Assembly (NCBI GenBank): GCA_037103525.1
Contig: JAZKLR010000397.1
Span: forward strand, 124,001-188,000
Reading direction: 5' to 3'
Source of the DNA: Ganaspis brasiliensis
Taxonomy: Eukaryota; Arthropoda; Insecta; Hymenoptera; Figitidae
Length of the DNA stretch: 64,000 bases
Part shown: positions 55,095 to 64,000 of the stretch, piece after piece
Numbering within the stretch: position 1 is the stretch's first letter
Layout: each line of letters begins with the position of its first letter
The notes under the pieces: model-generated
Seen by the model: the letters and a program-made list of their open reading frames with translations, nothing else
The model's database searches: none
What the model was told of the DNA's origin: nothing
Made by a program: the position numbers and the translations under genes

Positions 55095-56605
55095 TTATTT
55101 GTGTTCGTCTAAATTACGAAATTTGTATTGAAAAAAGATAAAAAAAGTACAAATTTTTTGTAGGATTACCTAATAAAATGCACGTTTATACGATGTTATT
55201 CAGTTTAAAAATAATGAGATTTTATTATAAAGCATAAAAATATATTGGCTTATGTAAGGTTAGATTTCGAGAAATTTTTATGCTATACAATAAAATGTCA
55301 TTATTTTCCAAGTAAATAACAATCCTGTAAAAAGAGATTTATTAAAACAGAGTATTTTTTAATTGGAACTGAAGTTCCAATTAATGGGGATGTGTTTCAA
55401 TCAAAAATTGACAGAAAGAACGCTCTAAGTTGTACAAAAGGATATTGCGCAATGCTATTATTTCATAAGTAACACTGTTATAACTTTAGAATTAATATTT
55501 TAATTGAAAAACAAGTTTTAAATAATAAAACTGACTTAAGAAAATTGACGGTGTAGTCTGATGAAAGACGCCACTGGATCAAGAGTGTTATCAAGAGTGA
55601 TTTTATTTTTTAATGATTTTTTAATTAAAATGTGCTTATTAATGATTTATTTCTTATTGAAAAAATAGAAATAACGCTTTAATAAGTATTAGGTTATAAA
55701 CAAGGATAATTATTAATCAAAATCCCTGAAAACTTCTGGAATTGAATTTGTAAATTATAAATAAATGTCATGTAATGATGCCAAGCCTAAAGAATTTTAG
55801 AAAAGAAAATTATATTAAAATTATATTCACTTTACAATAGTAAAGTGAAACAATATAATTGTTTAAAAATTGTTTATATTCTTTTCCGAAAAACATTGTT
55901 CATTTTAAAAAAAATAAAAATTGTTTTTGAAAAACTTTGTCATACTTCATAATTTAATTTGTAAAATTAGAAATATATTACAGTTTTAAGGTTGTTGTTC
56001 TTAAGGAGGTTCTATGGTATGACGGTACTAGTCAAAACAGAGACCATTATTTTGAGGTTAGGTTTAAATTTAATTTTACGAATATATAATTCAACAATTG
56101 TATTTATTAACTTTATTAACATTATTTATATTTTAAAGATGACTTTTTCATGTGTGATCAAAATCAACATTTTAAAATGTCAGAACGTCTGAACTGTATC
56201 GTGTAAAACGTGAAATATTTGCACACATAACTTTTCCTGCCTTAATCCAGTGGCGTCATCAGACTATACCGTCAATTTTTGTAAATCAGTTTTATTATTT
56301 AAAATTTGCTCTTTAATTAAAATATTAATTCTAAAGTTATACCAGTGTTCCTTATGAAATAATAGCATTGCGCAATATTCTTTTGTACAACTAAGAGCGT
56401 TCTTTCTGTCATTTTTTTGGAGAAAGCATATGCTTATTAATTGGAACTTTAGTTTCAATTAAAAAATACTGTGTTCTAATAAATCTCTTTTTACAGAGAA
56501 CGTACAAACATGCATATTATGTTAAATAATCCAAAGAAAAGTTTCTTCTTTTTTTTATCTTTTTAAACACAAATTTCGTAATTTAGACAAACTCCAACAA
56601 CTTTG
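55095..56605. mobile_element. Inverted pair with CAGTGGCG inner ends
   Basis: The left unit (55095-55579) and right unit (56247-56605) are reverse complements over several hundred bases (GATATTGCGCAATGCTATTA versus TAATAGCATTGCGCAATATT; TCTAAATTACGAAATTTG). Their inner ends read GACGCCACTG and CAGTGGCGTC, a terminus seen in some hAT families. About 670 bases lie between. Either two copies in opposite orientation or one large fold-back. Confidence 0.72.
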
Positions 56606-57794
56606 TAAGAGTTGATCTTCTTTGAACTCGCCAGAACGCCGATAAACTATTCTTGTAACACCTATAATGTACCACATTTATAATTCCGATTTATTTAATA
56701 AACTTTTGTACCGAAAATTTTAGAAAATATTCCTGAAAGTTAAACAATTAAGGTTATGTATGTTTTAACCTTTCGTAAGTCTGTTATTTTTGCTTTAAGT
56801 TGTAGAAAATAAAAAATTATATCACACATGTTTCAACATACATTTCATTAATTGTACAATCTAAAAGGTTTCATCTAATTAAACAATAAATAATATTTAA
56901 AAAGTGAGTGACTCAAAAAATACAGAATTACCTTAGAATATATCTTCAAGATTTTCATTAAATGACTTTATAAAAATAAACAAAAAATACTTGCGAGCAA
57001 ATGAAACAAGTGATAAATTTATTATTCTGATATCTTCGTGGACGTATATAATTTACTTAAAATCTTCTACACATAGAAAATAAAAAAATATATTTATGGT
57101 ATAGTAAGTCCACCATAATACAAACATTCAGAAAATATTTTTTCGAAGAAATCTGGTTTAAAATACAACAAAGTTTTCGAATCCAAACTAATTTTGCCTT
57201 CGAATTATTAAGATTCATTTAAATTATTAGTTTGATTCGGATTAATGAACAACACTGGACTAGTTTATTGCACTGGTTTCCTAAAATTTGTTTTAAAATT
57301 TTCCAAATTTTGCGCAATTTTTGAAATGTCAAAGTTTATTTGTGATATTTTTATGTTACCTTCGAAAACAAATAATGTAACGAGTCAGGATAATAGTATA
57401 ATTAGTTGTATAACTATTGTGTAATCGTTTTCTATTAGTCACAACAAAAATACTCATTTCGTTCCTATAATCATGGACTCTCACAGAAAACCATGTATTC
57501 TCATATTAATTTAAGTCTTTTTGCTCGAAGTGTGTTTAATAAAACTTGAACTTTTCCAAAAATGTTTTCTTTTATTTAATATAATAAAATTTATTAATTT
57601 ATAATTTGTATCACCAATTTTATACTCAGGGGAAAGGGACAAAGCCGTAGTGCTTTGGTCCCCCTGTTTATATCATAACAAATGTCATTCATGTTGTACG
57701 TATAATTCCTTTTTCAAAAATAAGTAAAGAGATTTTTAAAAAGTGCTTAAGTATTAAAATGAAAAACAATTAGGGTCTAATTTTTTATATATTA
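56606..57794. other. Intergenic, nothing recognised
   Basis: AT-rich; a small hairpin with GGGGAAAGGGACAAAGC...GCTTTGGTCCCC lies near 57628-57664 only. Confidence 0.5.
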
Positions 57795-57974
57795 CACTGA
57801 AAAAATTTTGGTGCAGCATCTGCACTTTAAAGTACAGTATCCGTCCCAAATGAAAAATTACGTTATTCAGTTAACTTCACTACGTTGAAAATCAATGCAA
57901 AATATTTAATCTGAAGTTAACAGAATAATGAAATATTTCCATGGGACGGATACTGTACCAAAATTTTTTCAGTG
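57795..57974. mobile_element. 180-bp TA-flanked MITE (CACTGAAAAAA family)
   Basis: CACTGAAAAAATTTTGGT and the complement of ACCAAAATTTTTTCAGTG bound it, TA on both sides. Inner arms (ACAGTATCCGTCCCA, TGGGACGGATACTGT) make it almost fully palindromic. Its ends resemble those of 32684-33797. Confidence 0.9.
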
Positions 57975-58119
57975 TATGAAATATAAATATGAGTTTTTTT
58001 TACACGAAAAATATGTACTGTATAAAATTAAGAAGGTTCTCTCCATTGACATAGCCTCAAAATAAAAAAAGTCAAATTCTTGAAAAAAGTAGGGTTGAAA
58101 TCACCAAAAATCACGTATC

Positions 58120-58650
58120 TGGATATTTTTGAAAATTTATACCAAGTAAACCTGAAGTGCTACTAGCAACCTCAAAAACCCCTGAGTAACAAGTTAGTGA
58201 AATGCAGTAAGTTTTTAAAAAGTCATCAGCCATATCAGATCCGACATTTTGAATTTTGAAAAATCAACATTAGATTCGTTTTCAGCGACCCCAAAAACCT
58301 CCGAGTAACAAATTTTTAGGAGAACTGTAGTAGATTTTAAAAAATTGGTCTACCATATTGGATCTGACATTTTGAATATTGAAAAACTGACCTCGGATTC
58401 GTAATGAGCGATCTCAAAAATTCGTAAGAATATGTACGGTTTTTAAAAATCTTTATTGCTCTTTTCGGGCAGGTCATTAAAGAGTTAAAGTATACTTAAG
58501 TACACGCAAAATAAATAGATACACATAAAATAACAAGTTCAATAAAGCTGGTTTTTGGGGTTTTTGGATCCGAATCTAAAATTAGATTTTAAAAAATGAA
58601 AATGGGGGATCTAATATGGCGGCCAACTGTTTTAAAAATGAATCGAATTC
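58120..58650. repeat. ATGGCGG-family repeats
   Basis: Copies of CATTTTGAATTTTGAAAAA, GATTCGTAATGAGCGA and ATCTAATATGGCGG text as in intron 6, ending where the non-LTR element begins. Confidence 0.7.
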
Positions 58651-58662
58651 GTTTGGAGCTTG

Positions 58663-58995
58663 TCACTCGGTGGTTTTTGGGGTAGCTGTTCGGCTGTCAG
58701 AAACTATTATTGCGTTCCCAAGAAAGAGTCTGATAGCTTCTTGTTTAGCCACCTTAATTGACAGGAGTTCTAGAGACAAAATCGAATAAAGATCAGTCAC
58801 TGTCAAGCCAAACCTATAAATAAATTCTTGGATATTTAAAGTATTTCCCAAACTAGGAGTAGATGGATTGTCGGAGCCATCCGTATAAATACATATCGAT
58901 GTTGGATAGTTTATTTCAAGAATTTGCTTCCACCTTTCGCCAGGGTCAGAGTTGTTTTTGATCTCAAGGCTAATATTTGTTTCATTTGTTTCCAA
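58663..58995 (-). pseudogene. RNase H fragment of element B
   Basis: ICIYTDGSDN (first Asp), LSLELLSIKVAKQEA (Glu) and AIIVSDSRTA (Asp) mark RNase HI. The His/Asp block is absent because the element is truncated here. Confidence 0.75.
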
Positions 58996-59009
58996 GTAAG
59001 ACCAAGATA

Positions 59010-59931
59010 TCCCGGTCAGTCCATAGTAATCATCATCCTTATTAGACCCCTAGTCGAAAGAAAAGCAGAAAGAATACATGCAGATTCAGAAGAGCAACTT
59101 TTCTTAAAATATCTACTCTGTTCGGTAAAATATTCAGTGAGAAGACTATTAGGGCATTGAAATTTCCTCAAAATGAAGAAATAAGCCAATTTAGATCTTG
59201 CAAGTTCCAATGACGGAAAGTTAGCCTCAGAAAATAGGAGTCCTAGGAGTGGTTTTCCTGCAGCGAACATAGTAATCTTGATTCCTTCAGGTAGCACTTC
59301 CTTAATACCTCTTAGAAGCAGACTGAACATGAAACGTGAAAAAACTCCTTCCTGGGGAATTCTCAAAGTCCTAACTTCATACCTATTCATAGAGAAATGA
59401 AGATTTCTTCACATGATTAAAAAGGAGACGAAATTCAAAATCCGAGTTTGTGTGTCGAGTTTAATCAGTTCCTTGATTATTTTAATTGGTTTCATGGAAT
59501 TAAATGCTTCTTTTATAACCAGAGCGACGGAAACTAGAAGAGCAACTGGTTCCAAAGAAAATCCTCCTCTCCTAAAACCATACAGAAAATAAGGCAACCA
59601 GTTTTTGGATTCTGAAACCACCTTGAAGGTAAACCATCTTCTCAAAGAGTTTAGCAAGACAGAATATTAGAGAAATTGACCTGAAGCCTCCACCATCTTT
59701 TGGCAGAAATTTCACTAAAGTATCTCTCCAAGTAATCGGAAACTCACTTCTATAAAACATACCATTAACAATCTCGAGAAGTAGTCTCCTAGTAGGTGAA
59801 GGGAGTTTTGCTATAGTTTCGTATGTAATAGCATCTAGACCAGGTCCTGAAAAAATTTTAGATGTAGGCAGTGCCGAATCAAATTCAATGTAAGTGAAAA
59901 GAGCGTTAAAAGCGACATTATCATCTACCAC
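59010..59931 (-). pseudogene. Reverse transcriptase of element B
   Basis: Blocks: GPGLDAITYETIAKLP, FPITWRDTLVKFLPK, GFRSISLIFCLAKLFEKM (59931-59640), YGFRRGGFSLE (about 59580), and TLRIPQEGVFSRFMFSLL, GIKITMFAAGKPL (about 59380-59240). The catalytic FADD is read as FAAG, so the enzyme would be dead even without the frameshifts. Confidence 0.85.
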
Positions 59932-60379
59932 CTGAAAAGGGTTAAGCTAAATAGGAATATAATATTCCCAAACTAAGGAATTTTTAAGAGCCAATTGTTC
60001 AGGTTTATCTGGATCATTATAATTGCCATGACCAGTCGATTGAGATTTAGTGCACAAAGCCTTTACAATTTTCCTTATCTTATTTAGACCTTCTTTAAAG
60101 TTTAAGAATTAACAGAAAGACCCGAAGGATTTGTATTTTATAGATCGTAGTTTCCTCTTTATTTCATTACTCACCCTTTTATAATTTACGAGATTTTCTC
60201 AGCATTGGTGACAAAGATAATTTTTCAAAGCATCCCCTCCTCTTTAATTAGATCATCGCAATTTTCCGACCACCACAACAGTTGTATCTTCCTCCCACCC
60301 TTATTATCTTTAGGAAAATAACCCCCCACACGCAATAAGTCCCTCAATAAGGAATATTGTTATAGCCGGTATTGGAGGA

Positions 60380-61100
60380 AGATATTTTTTACATTTTCTC
60401 CGAAAATTTGAACCAATCGACCTTCTTGGTATTAAGTCTATACGCATTAGACTCAACAGTTTCAGGTCTCAGGAAGAGGTCTACTAAAACGGGTAAGTGG
60501 TCCGAATCGAATGTATCATTTGATAGAAACCTTAAAGTTCGAATGAATTTTTGAAGGAACAAAAATCAGATTGAAGTTATTGTTCTTATTGTAAGAAATT
60601 CTTGTCGAAGAATCGTCATTTAATGGGACTAAATTTGAATGATCAATGGTACTCTTAGTTCTATTTCTCTTAGGGTCAAGAAACGTCACATCCCCAGGCA
60701 GGAGAATGGTCATTGGAGTCTCCACAAACTATCTTTGGAAGCGAAGATGAATGGCCCTCAAACAGCTCAAGCCATGTTTCCAGATACCACCAGATGTTCG
60801 AACGGTAATCCCTAGATATTCAGTGTTGTCAAGTTCTCCAGGATCCAAAACCTTAATATCCGATTCAGAAACGATAAATTTATCGTCCACCAGAATAGCA
60901 ACGCCTTCCCCCTTTCATCTAAACGATGCATTCTAAATACACAGTTCCCGAAGAGATCTAGTCTTTGATGTTCATCTAGCCAGGTCTCTGGTAATGTATG
61001 GTTTGGTCTTTTCTACCATAGTTTCAAGTCCTGCTTTTTTCCTTGCAACGCTTCTCGCATTCCAGTTAATGATTCTCACGTTATTGTATTTCAACATAAT
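60380..61100 (-). pseudogene. APE-type endonuclease of element B
   Basis: Near 61090-61040 the minus strand reads VRIINWNARSVARKKAGLE (domain start). Around 60770-60700 it reads IVCGDSNDHSPAWG (the GDFNxHHxxWG catalytic block with changes), and near 60500 FDSDHLPVLVDLF (SDHxP block). Multiple frameshifts. In intact elements it nicks the target. Confidence 0.78.
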
Positions 61101-61559
61101 TAATTAATTGAGAGGGGAATTCCTAGAGGCCCTATTGTAGACCTGCAGTTCAGTGCGCTGCTACACGAGATTGGCATTATCCAAACTACCTAGATAAAAA
61201 TTAAAACTACAAAACAATCCCATTTTGACTTCCATAAACAAATTTAGGTAATACTTTGATATAAACAGTACCTAAAAGAAAAAACCTTAAATAACTTAAA
61301 GTAGACTACTATGTAATTGTGGTCAAATAGGCCGCTTGCTGTTATTCTCCTTTTCCTTTTCAGGAGAGCCAGCTATCGAACTCTGACCAGACATAGGTTC
61401 ATCCTTTAGAATATCCGCTCCTCCGCCTCCTGGTATTCACAGTAAGACTCAACCCGGCGTCTACGAATTTTGACCTTCCTTGTGTAAACTAAACATTATA
61501 GAGGAAGCCATATGCTCACCTCGACAATTACAATAATTTGTCTTGGTAACTCTATTTTA

Positions 61560-61973
61560 ACAAACACCAGTATCGTGAGAAACTTCACAAAACTCACATC
61601 TGGGATTTCTCGATCTGCACTGAATATTAAGATGGCGAAAACGTTAGCATTTAAAACAACACAGAGGTCTGAAAATCAATGGAGCAATCGGCAGAAGAAA
61701 AGATGAGATAGAGATGGACGATGGTAAAATTCGTCGAGTGAATAGAATCTCTAAAAAAAAATCAGATTTAACGTCACCTACTGGGCTTCTTCGTCTGATA
61801 GATCTTATACCTGCTTTGACTGGATCCGAGATTTTTTCTGCTATATTGGAAACTGGAATATCCTCATCTACACCTTTAATTAACTCTATAACTGAGTGAA
61901 TTGAGAACGGAATAAACATCTTATAAATAATTGGCCAACTTGAGTTCTTCCGAAAGAATAATTCTGTTAGCAT
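61560..61973 (-). pseudogene. ORF1 (gag-like) fragment of element B
   Basis: The frame 61644-61973 has DEDIPVSNIAEKIS and RSIRRRSPVGD, then FRPLCCFKC. Past a stop the text reads RFRHLNIQCRSRNPRCEFCEVSHDT, split over frames. This gives two zinc knuckles, CX2CX4HX4C and CX2CX3HX4C, the nucleic-acid-binding part of non-LTR ORF1. Confidence 0.72.
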
Positions 61974-62285
61974 CCACCCATCAAGAGCATTGAATTTTAA
62001 CTTTATTTAGTCCACATCTTCTTATTTCCCGTCATCCATCGAACACCTTGACTACACTATCTGCCAGGGCCAGAGGACTGATTTTTCAACCCTAGAATCT
62101 TGACTTACTCTCTCCGTAAGAATTATAAAAAGATAAAGTGAATTCGCGGAATTTAAAAATTTTAAAAAGTAACGTTCGACATTTTTCATCTCACATATTG
62201 CGAACGCTATATTTTAAGGTTGAACAATTTTCTGGTAACAAAGAAGATGAAAAAAGAAATTTTAAATTCTTGAATTTTAACAATA

Positions 62286-63776
62286 GGGGAAAGTCGGGCA
62301 GACCCGGCCCCTTAAGCTTTTTGGTTAATAAATTGTATAAATATTTGAAGAACAATAAATAAATTGTTTCATGGTGAAGACAAACTATTTGTCAACACTT
62401 AAAATGCTTCCAATCGTAAAATAAACATATTAATTAAAAGATACATAAGGACAAATATGAGGAGTAAAATACTAACCCTCAAAAGTTCATCGGGTAAGTC
62501 CGGCCACAGTAAAAGAAACTTTTTATTTTATTTAGGGGAGTGGGCCCCAAGATGGACATTTCGTATAAAATTTTTGTTTAAGGTGACAGCGCCTTATGCT
62601 TTCTGGCATTTTTGTTGTTTGTATAGACGAACATTTTGATGCACATTTGAAGAAAAAAAACCAGTTGGTTTTTCTTCTACACATACCACGTAATTTTGTG
62701 CCTAAAAAAGTTTTGTAACAGTTTTTTCTCAAATTGGTAAAGTTATTTAAATTTATGATTTAGAATGAGTACTGAACGTTATAATATTCTTTATTTATCG
62801 TATAATAATATTCTAAAATGATTTTACTAATTCCAGTATTCATATATATATTTTTACTGGGGATTAAAAAATGGTGTCATGTACCCTAAGATGGACAGGC
62901 CTAAAATCTCAATGTATTTTTTTGCATATTTTCGATTTTATACTTTTTTCAATAATTTTTTGAGCCAATTAATTAAAATTTTTTATTTTCCAACATAAAA
63001 TGTGATTTTATCGTTAGAGAATTTATTATATTGATATTTTTCGATATTTTATTACTTTTTACTGTTAAGCTATTAAATTGAAGTTTTTAGAAATTTTATT
63101 TCTTGATAAATTCCGTAAAATGAATAAAACTTAGTTCAAGAATTGTTACACGATGTTAATTTTTTATTTACTACCATTTTCAGAGACTTTTAAGAAGGTG
63201 TCCATCTTGGGGCCACTTTTTTTTAGACTGAAAATTTTAACAATTAGAAAAAATGCTTTAAAAAATGTTTATGTTCAAAATAAAATTTTATTTCTGTGGC
63301 CATAAGTTACCTTATAAATTGTACTTTCATCCGGTATAAAACATTTTAATATATTTTATTCGGTTTGGATTCTACAGCAATAAATCGATAGGGTGTCCAA
63401 CTTGGGGCCCTCTCCCCTATATAACTCAGTAAAGTAACAACAAATTATGTCTTAAATAATCGTCAGAGAATCATTTATGGATATCAATTGAAAAATAAAT
63501 TCAATAGTGTCAGAAATTACAAATATAATATCATTTTTATATGACGTTCAATGCGACACTCATTTCTTAAATTGTCCGAACACTTTAAGGTTATATTTAC
63601 AGAATAGTAGTTTTTTATAAAAAAGAAATGAAATAATGGAGTCAGTATACTAAAAAAATAAGTTAAATTAAATGATACACCATTTCTAATTTGTTTCAAT
63701 GATAAAAATATGGTATTATACATAAAATAAACAGTCGCCGTGGCTACCCGATGGCCGGTGCTACCCGACTTTCCCC
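62286..63776. mobile_element. 1.5-kb TA-flanked element
   Basis: GGGGAAAGTCGGGCAGACCC and the complement of GGTGCTACCCGACTTTCCCC are the ends, TA at both sides (62284-62285, 63777-63778). No coding sequence. It contains a younger element. Confidence 0.88.
62535..63417. mobile_element. 883-bp TA-flanked element nested in the previous one
   Basis: GGGGAGTGGGCCCCAAGATGG and the complement of CCAACTTGGGGCCCTCTCCCC, TA on both sides. The GGGGCC...AAGATGGACA motif also recurs inside (62890, 63200), which suggests internal subterminal repeats. Confidence 0.87.
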
Positions 63777-63814
63777 TACTTCTTTTTTTCACAAAAAATT
63801 ATATAATTGTAAAA

Positions 63815-64000
63815 ATGAAGTCTTTATCTTTTGTATTTGTCCCAGCAGTTGTTTATTTACCACCAGATACTAACATGGATGATTTGATAGATAACCTGGA
63901 TGGTATTTTAATGTGTGTTCATTCGACATTTAATGATATTCCTGTTTTTGTTGGTAGCGATTTTCATTGTAGAATTGCTGACTTTAATAACTTTAATCCT
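63815..64000 (+). pseudogene. Start of a third non-LTR endonuclease (partial)
   Basis: An open frame from ATG at 63815 to the window end reads FVFVPAVVYLPPDTNMDD and IPVFVGSDFHCRIADFNN, matching the N-terminal half of an APE endonuclease (YxPP and the GGDFNCRI block, with Asn replaced by His in DFH). Whether it is intact cannot be judged because the window ends. Confidence 0.65.

Larger units (their letters stand above)
58663..61973 (-). mobile_element. Non-LTR retrotransposon B (ORF1, EN, RT, RNase H)
   Basis: Minus-strand order matches a complete Jockey/I-type element: ORF1 C-terminal part with zinc knuckles (61973-61560), APE endonuclease (about 61100-60380), RT (59931-59010), RNase H (58995-58663). 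Many frameshifts and stops separate these parts. The 3' end (rest of RNase H and tail) is missing, replaced by ATGGCGG repeats. No target duplication or poly(A) was seen. It is a relic. Confidence 0.87.

Noticed and set aside
55555..55580. CTGATGA near 55560 as another hammerhead
   Set aside because: No stem II followed by GAAA; the text is the inner end of an inverted mobile unit.
59016..59160. + strand open frames opposite the non-LTR RT
   Set aside because: Antisense to clear RT motifs; no independent support.

Overview
This is a very AT-rich stretch of an arthropod nuclear genome, most likely an insect. It is dominated by one host gene whose introns are full of transposable elements. The host gene is on the + strand: seven exons between 2974 and 51393 encode the C-terminal 640 residues of a metabotropic GABA-B receptor subunit 2 (the last four of seven membrane helices, the coiled coil and a long insect-type cytoplasmic tail). 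All six introns have GT/AG ends and matching phases. The 5' exons (signal peptide, venus-flytrap domain, TM1-TM3) lie upstream of the window. Only 1.9 kb of the 48.4 kb span is coding.

Region by region: (1) 1-1900 is a decayed Penelope-like retroelement (PLE) ending in a hammerhead-ribozyme-like motif. (2) 2974-3610 holds exons 1 and 2. (3) 3872-5654 is a fold-back element carrying a hAT MITE with a perfect 8-bp target duplication, which carries a smaller inverted-repeat unit. (4) 6406-6699 is exon 3. (5) The 14.2-kb intron 3 contains a second PLE (about 6950-9240, RT plus GIY-YIG), then a 541-bp-armed palindrome with a hammerhead motif in each arm (9414-20208). One arm is split by a complete 9,681-bp hAT transposon (10347-20027) with 8-bp TSDs, matching termini, subterminal repeats and an apparently open four-exon, 827-codon transposase. 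(6) 20925-21169 is exon 4. (7) The 15.7-kb intron 4 holds a non-LTR retrotransposon fragment (22790-25560, minus strand) interrupted by two MITEs, a set of nested MITEs at 30157-31278, and a 4.3-kb TIR transposon (32178-36474) with a DDE-like transposase remnant and two internal MITEs. (8) 36909-37109 is exon 5. (9) Intron 5 holds several fold-back elements, including a TTAA-flanked 1.1-kb element. (10) 43086-43313 is exon 6. (11) Intron 6 holds a 5.2-kb nested inverted-repeat structure filled with 'ATGGCGG' repeats and AT-rich repeats. (12) 50705-51393 is the last exon, followed by a 3' UTR with an AATAAA. (13) Downstream are a piggyBac deletion derivative, more MITEs, a second non-LTR retrotransposon (58663-61973, minus), two nested TA-flanked elements, and the start of a third non-LTR endonuclease (63815-64000, +).

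The receptor would act at the plasma membrane as half of an obligate GABA-B1/GABA-B2 heterodimer that couples GABA to Gi/o. The transposons have no visible functional link to it except as intronic cargo. The most unusual features are the hammerhead-type motifs in three PLE-related units, the palindromic PLE end pair, and the large, apparently intact hAT with unexpected 5' exons. No RNA genes other than the ribozyme candidates, and no CRISPR arrays, were seen.
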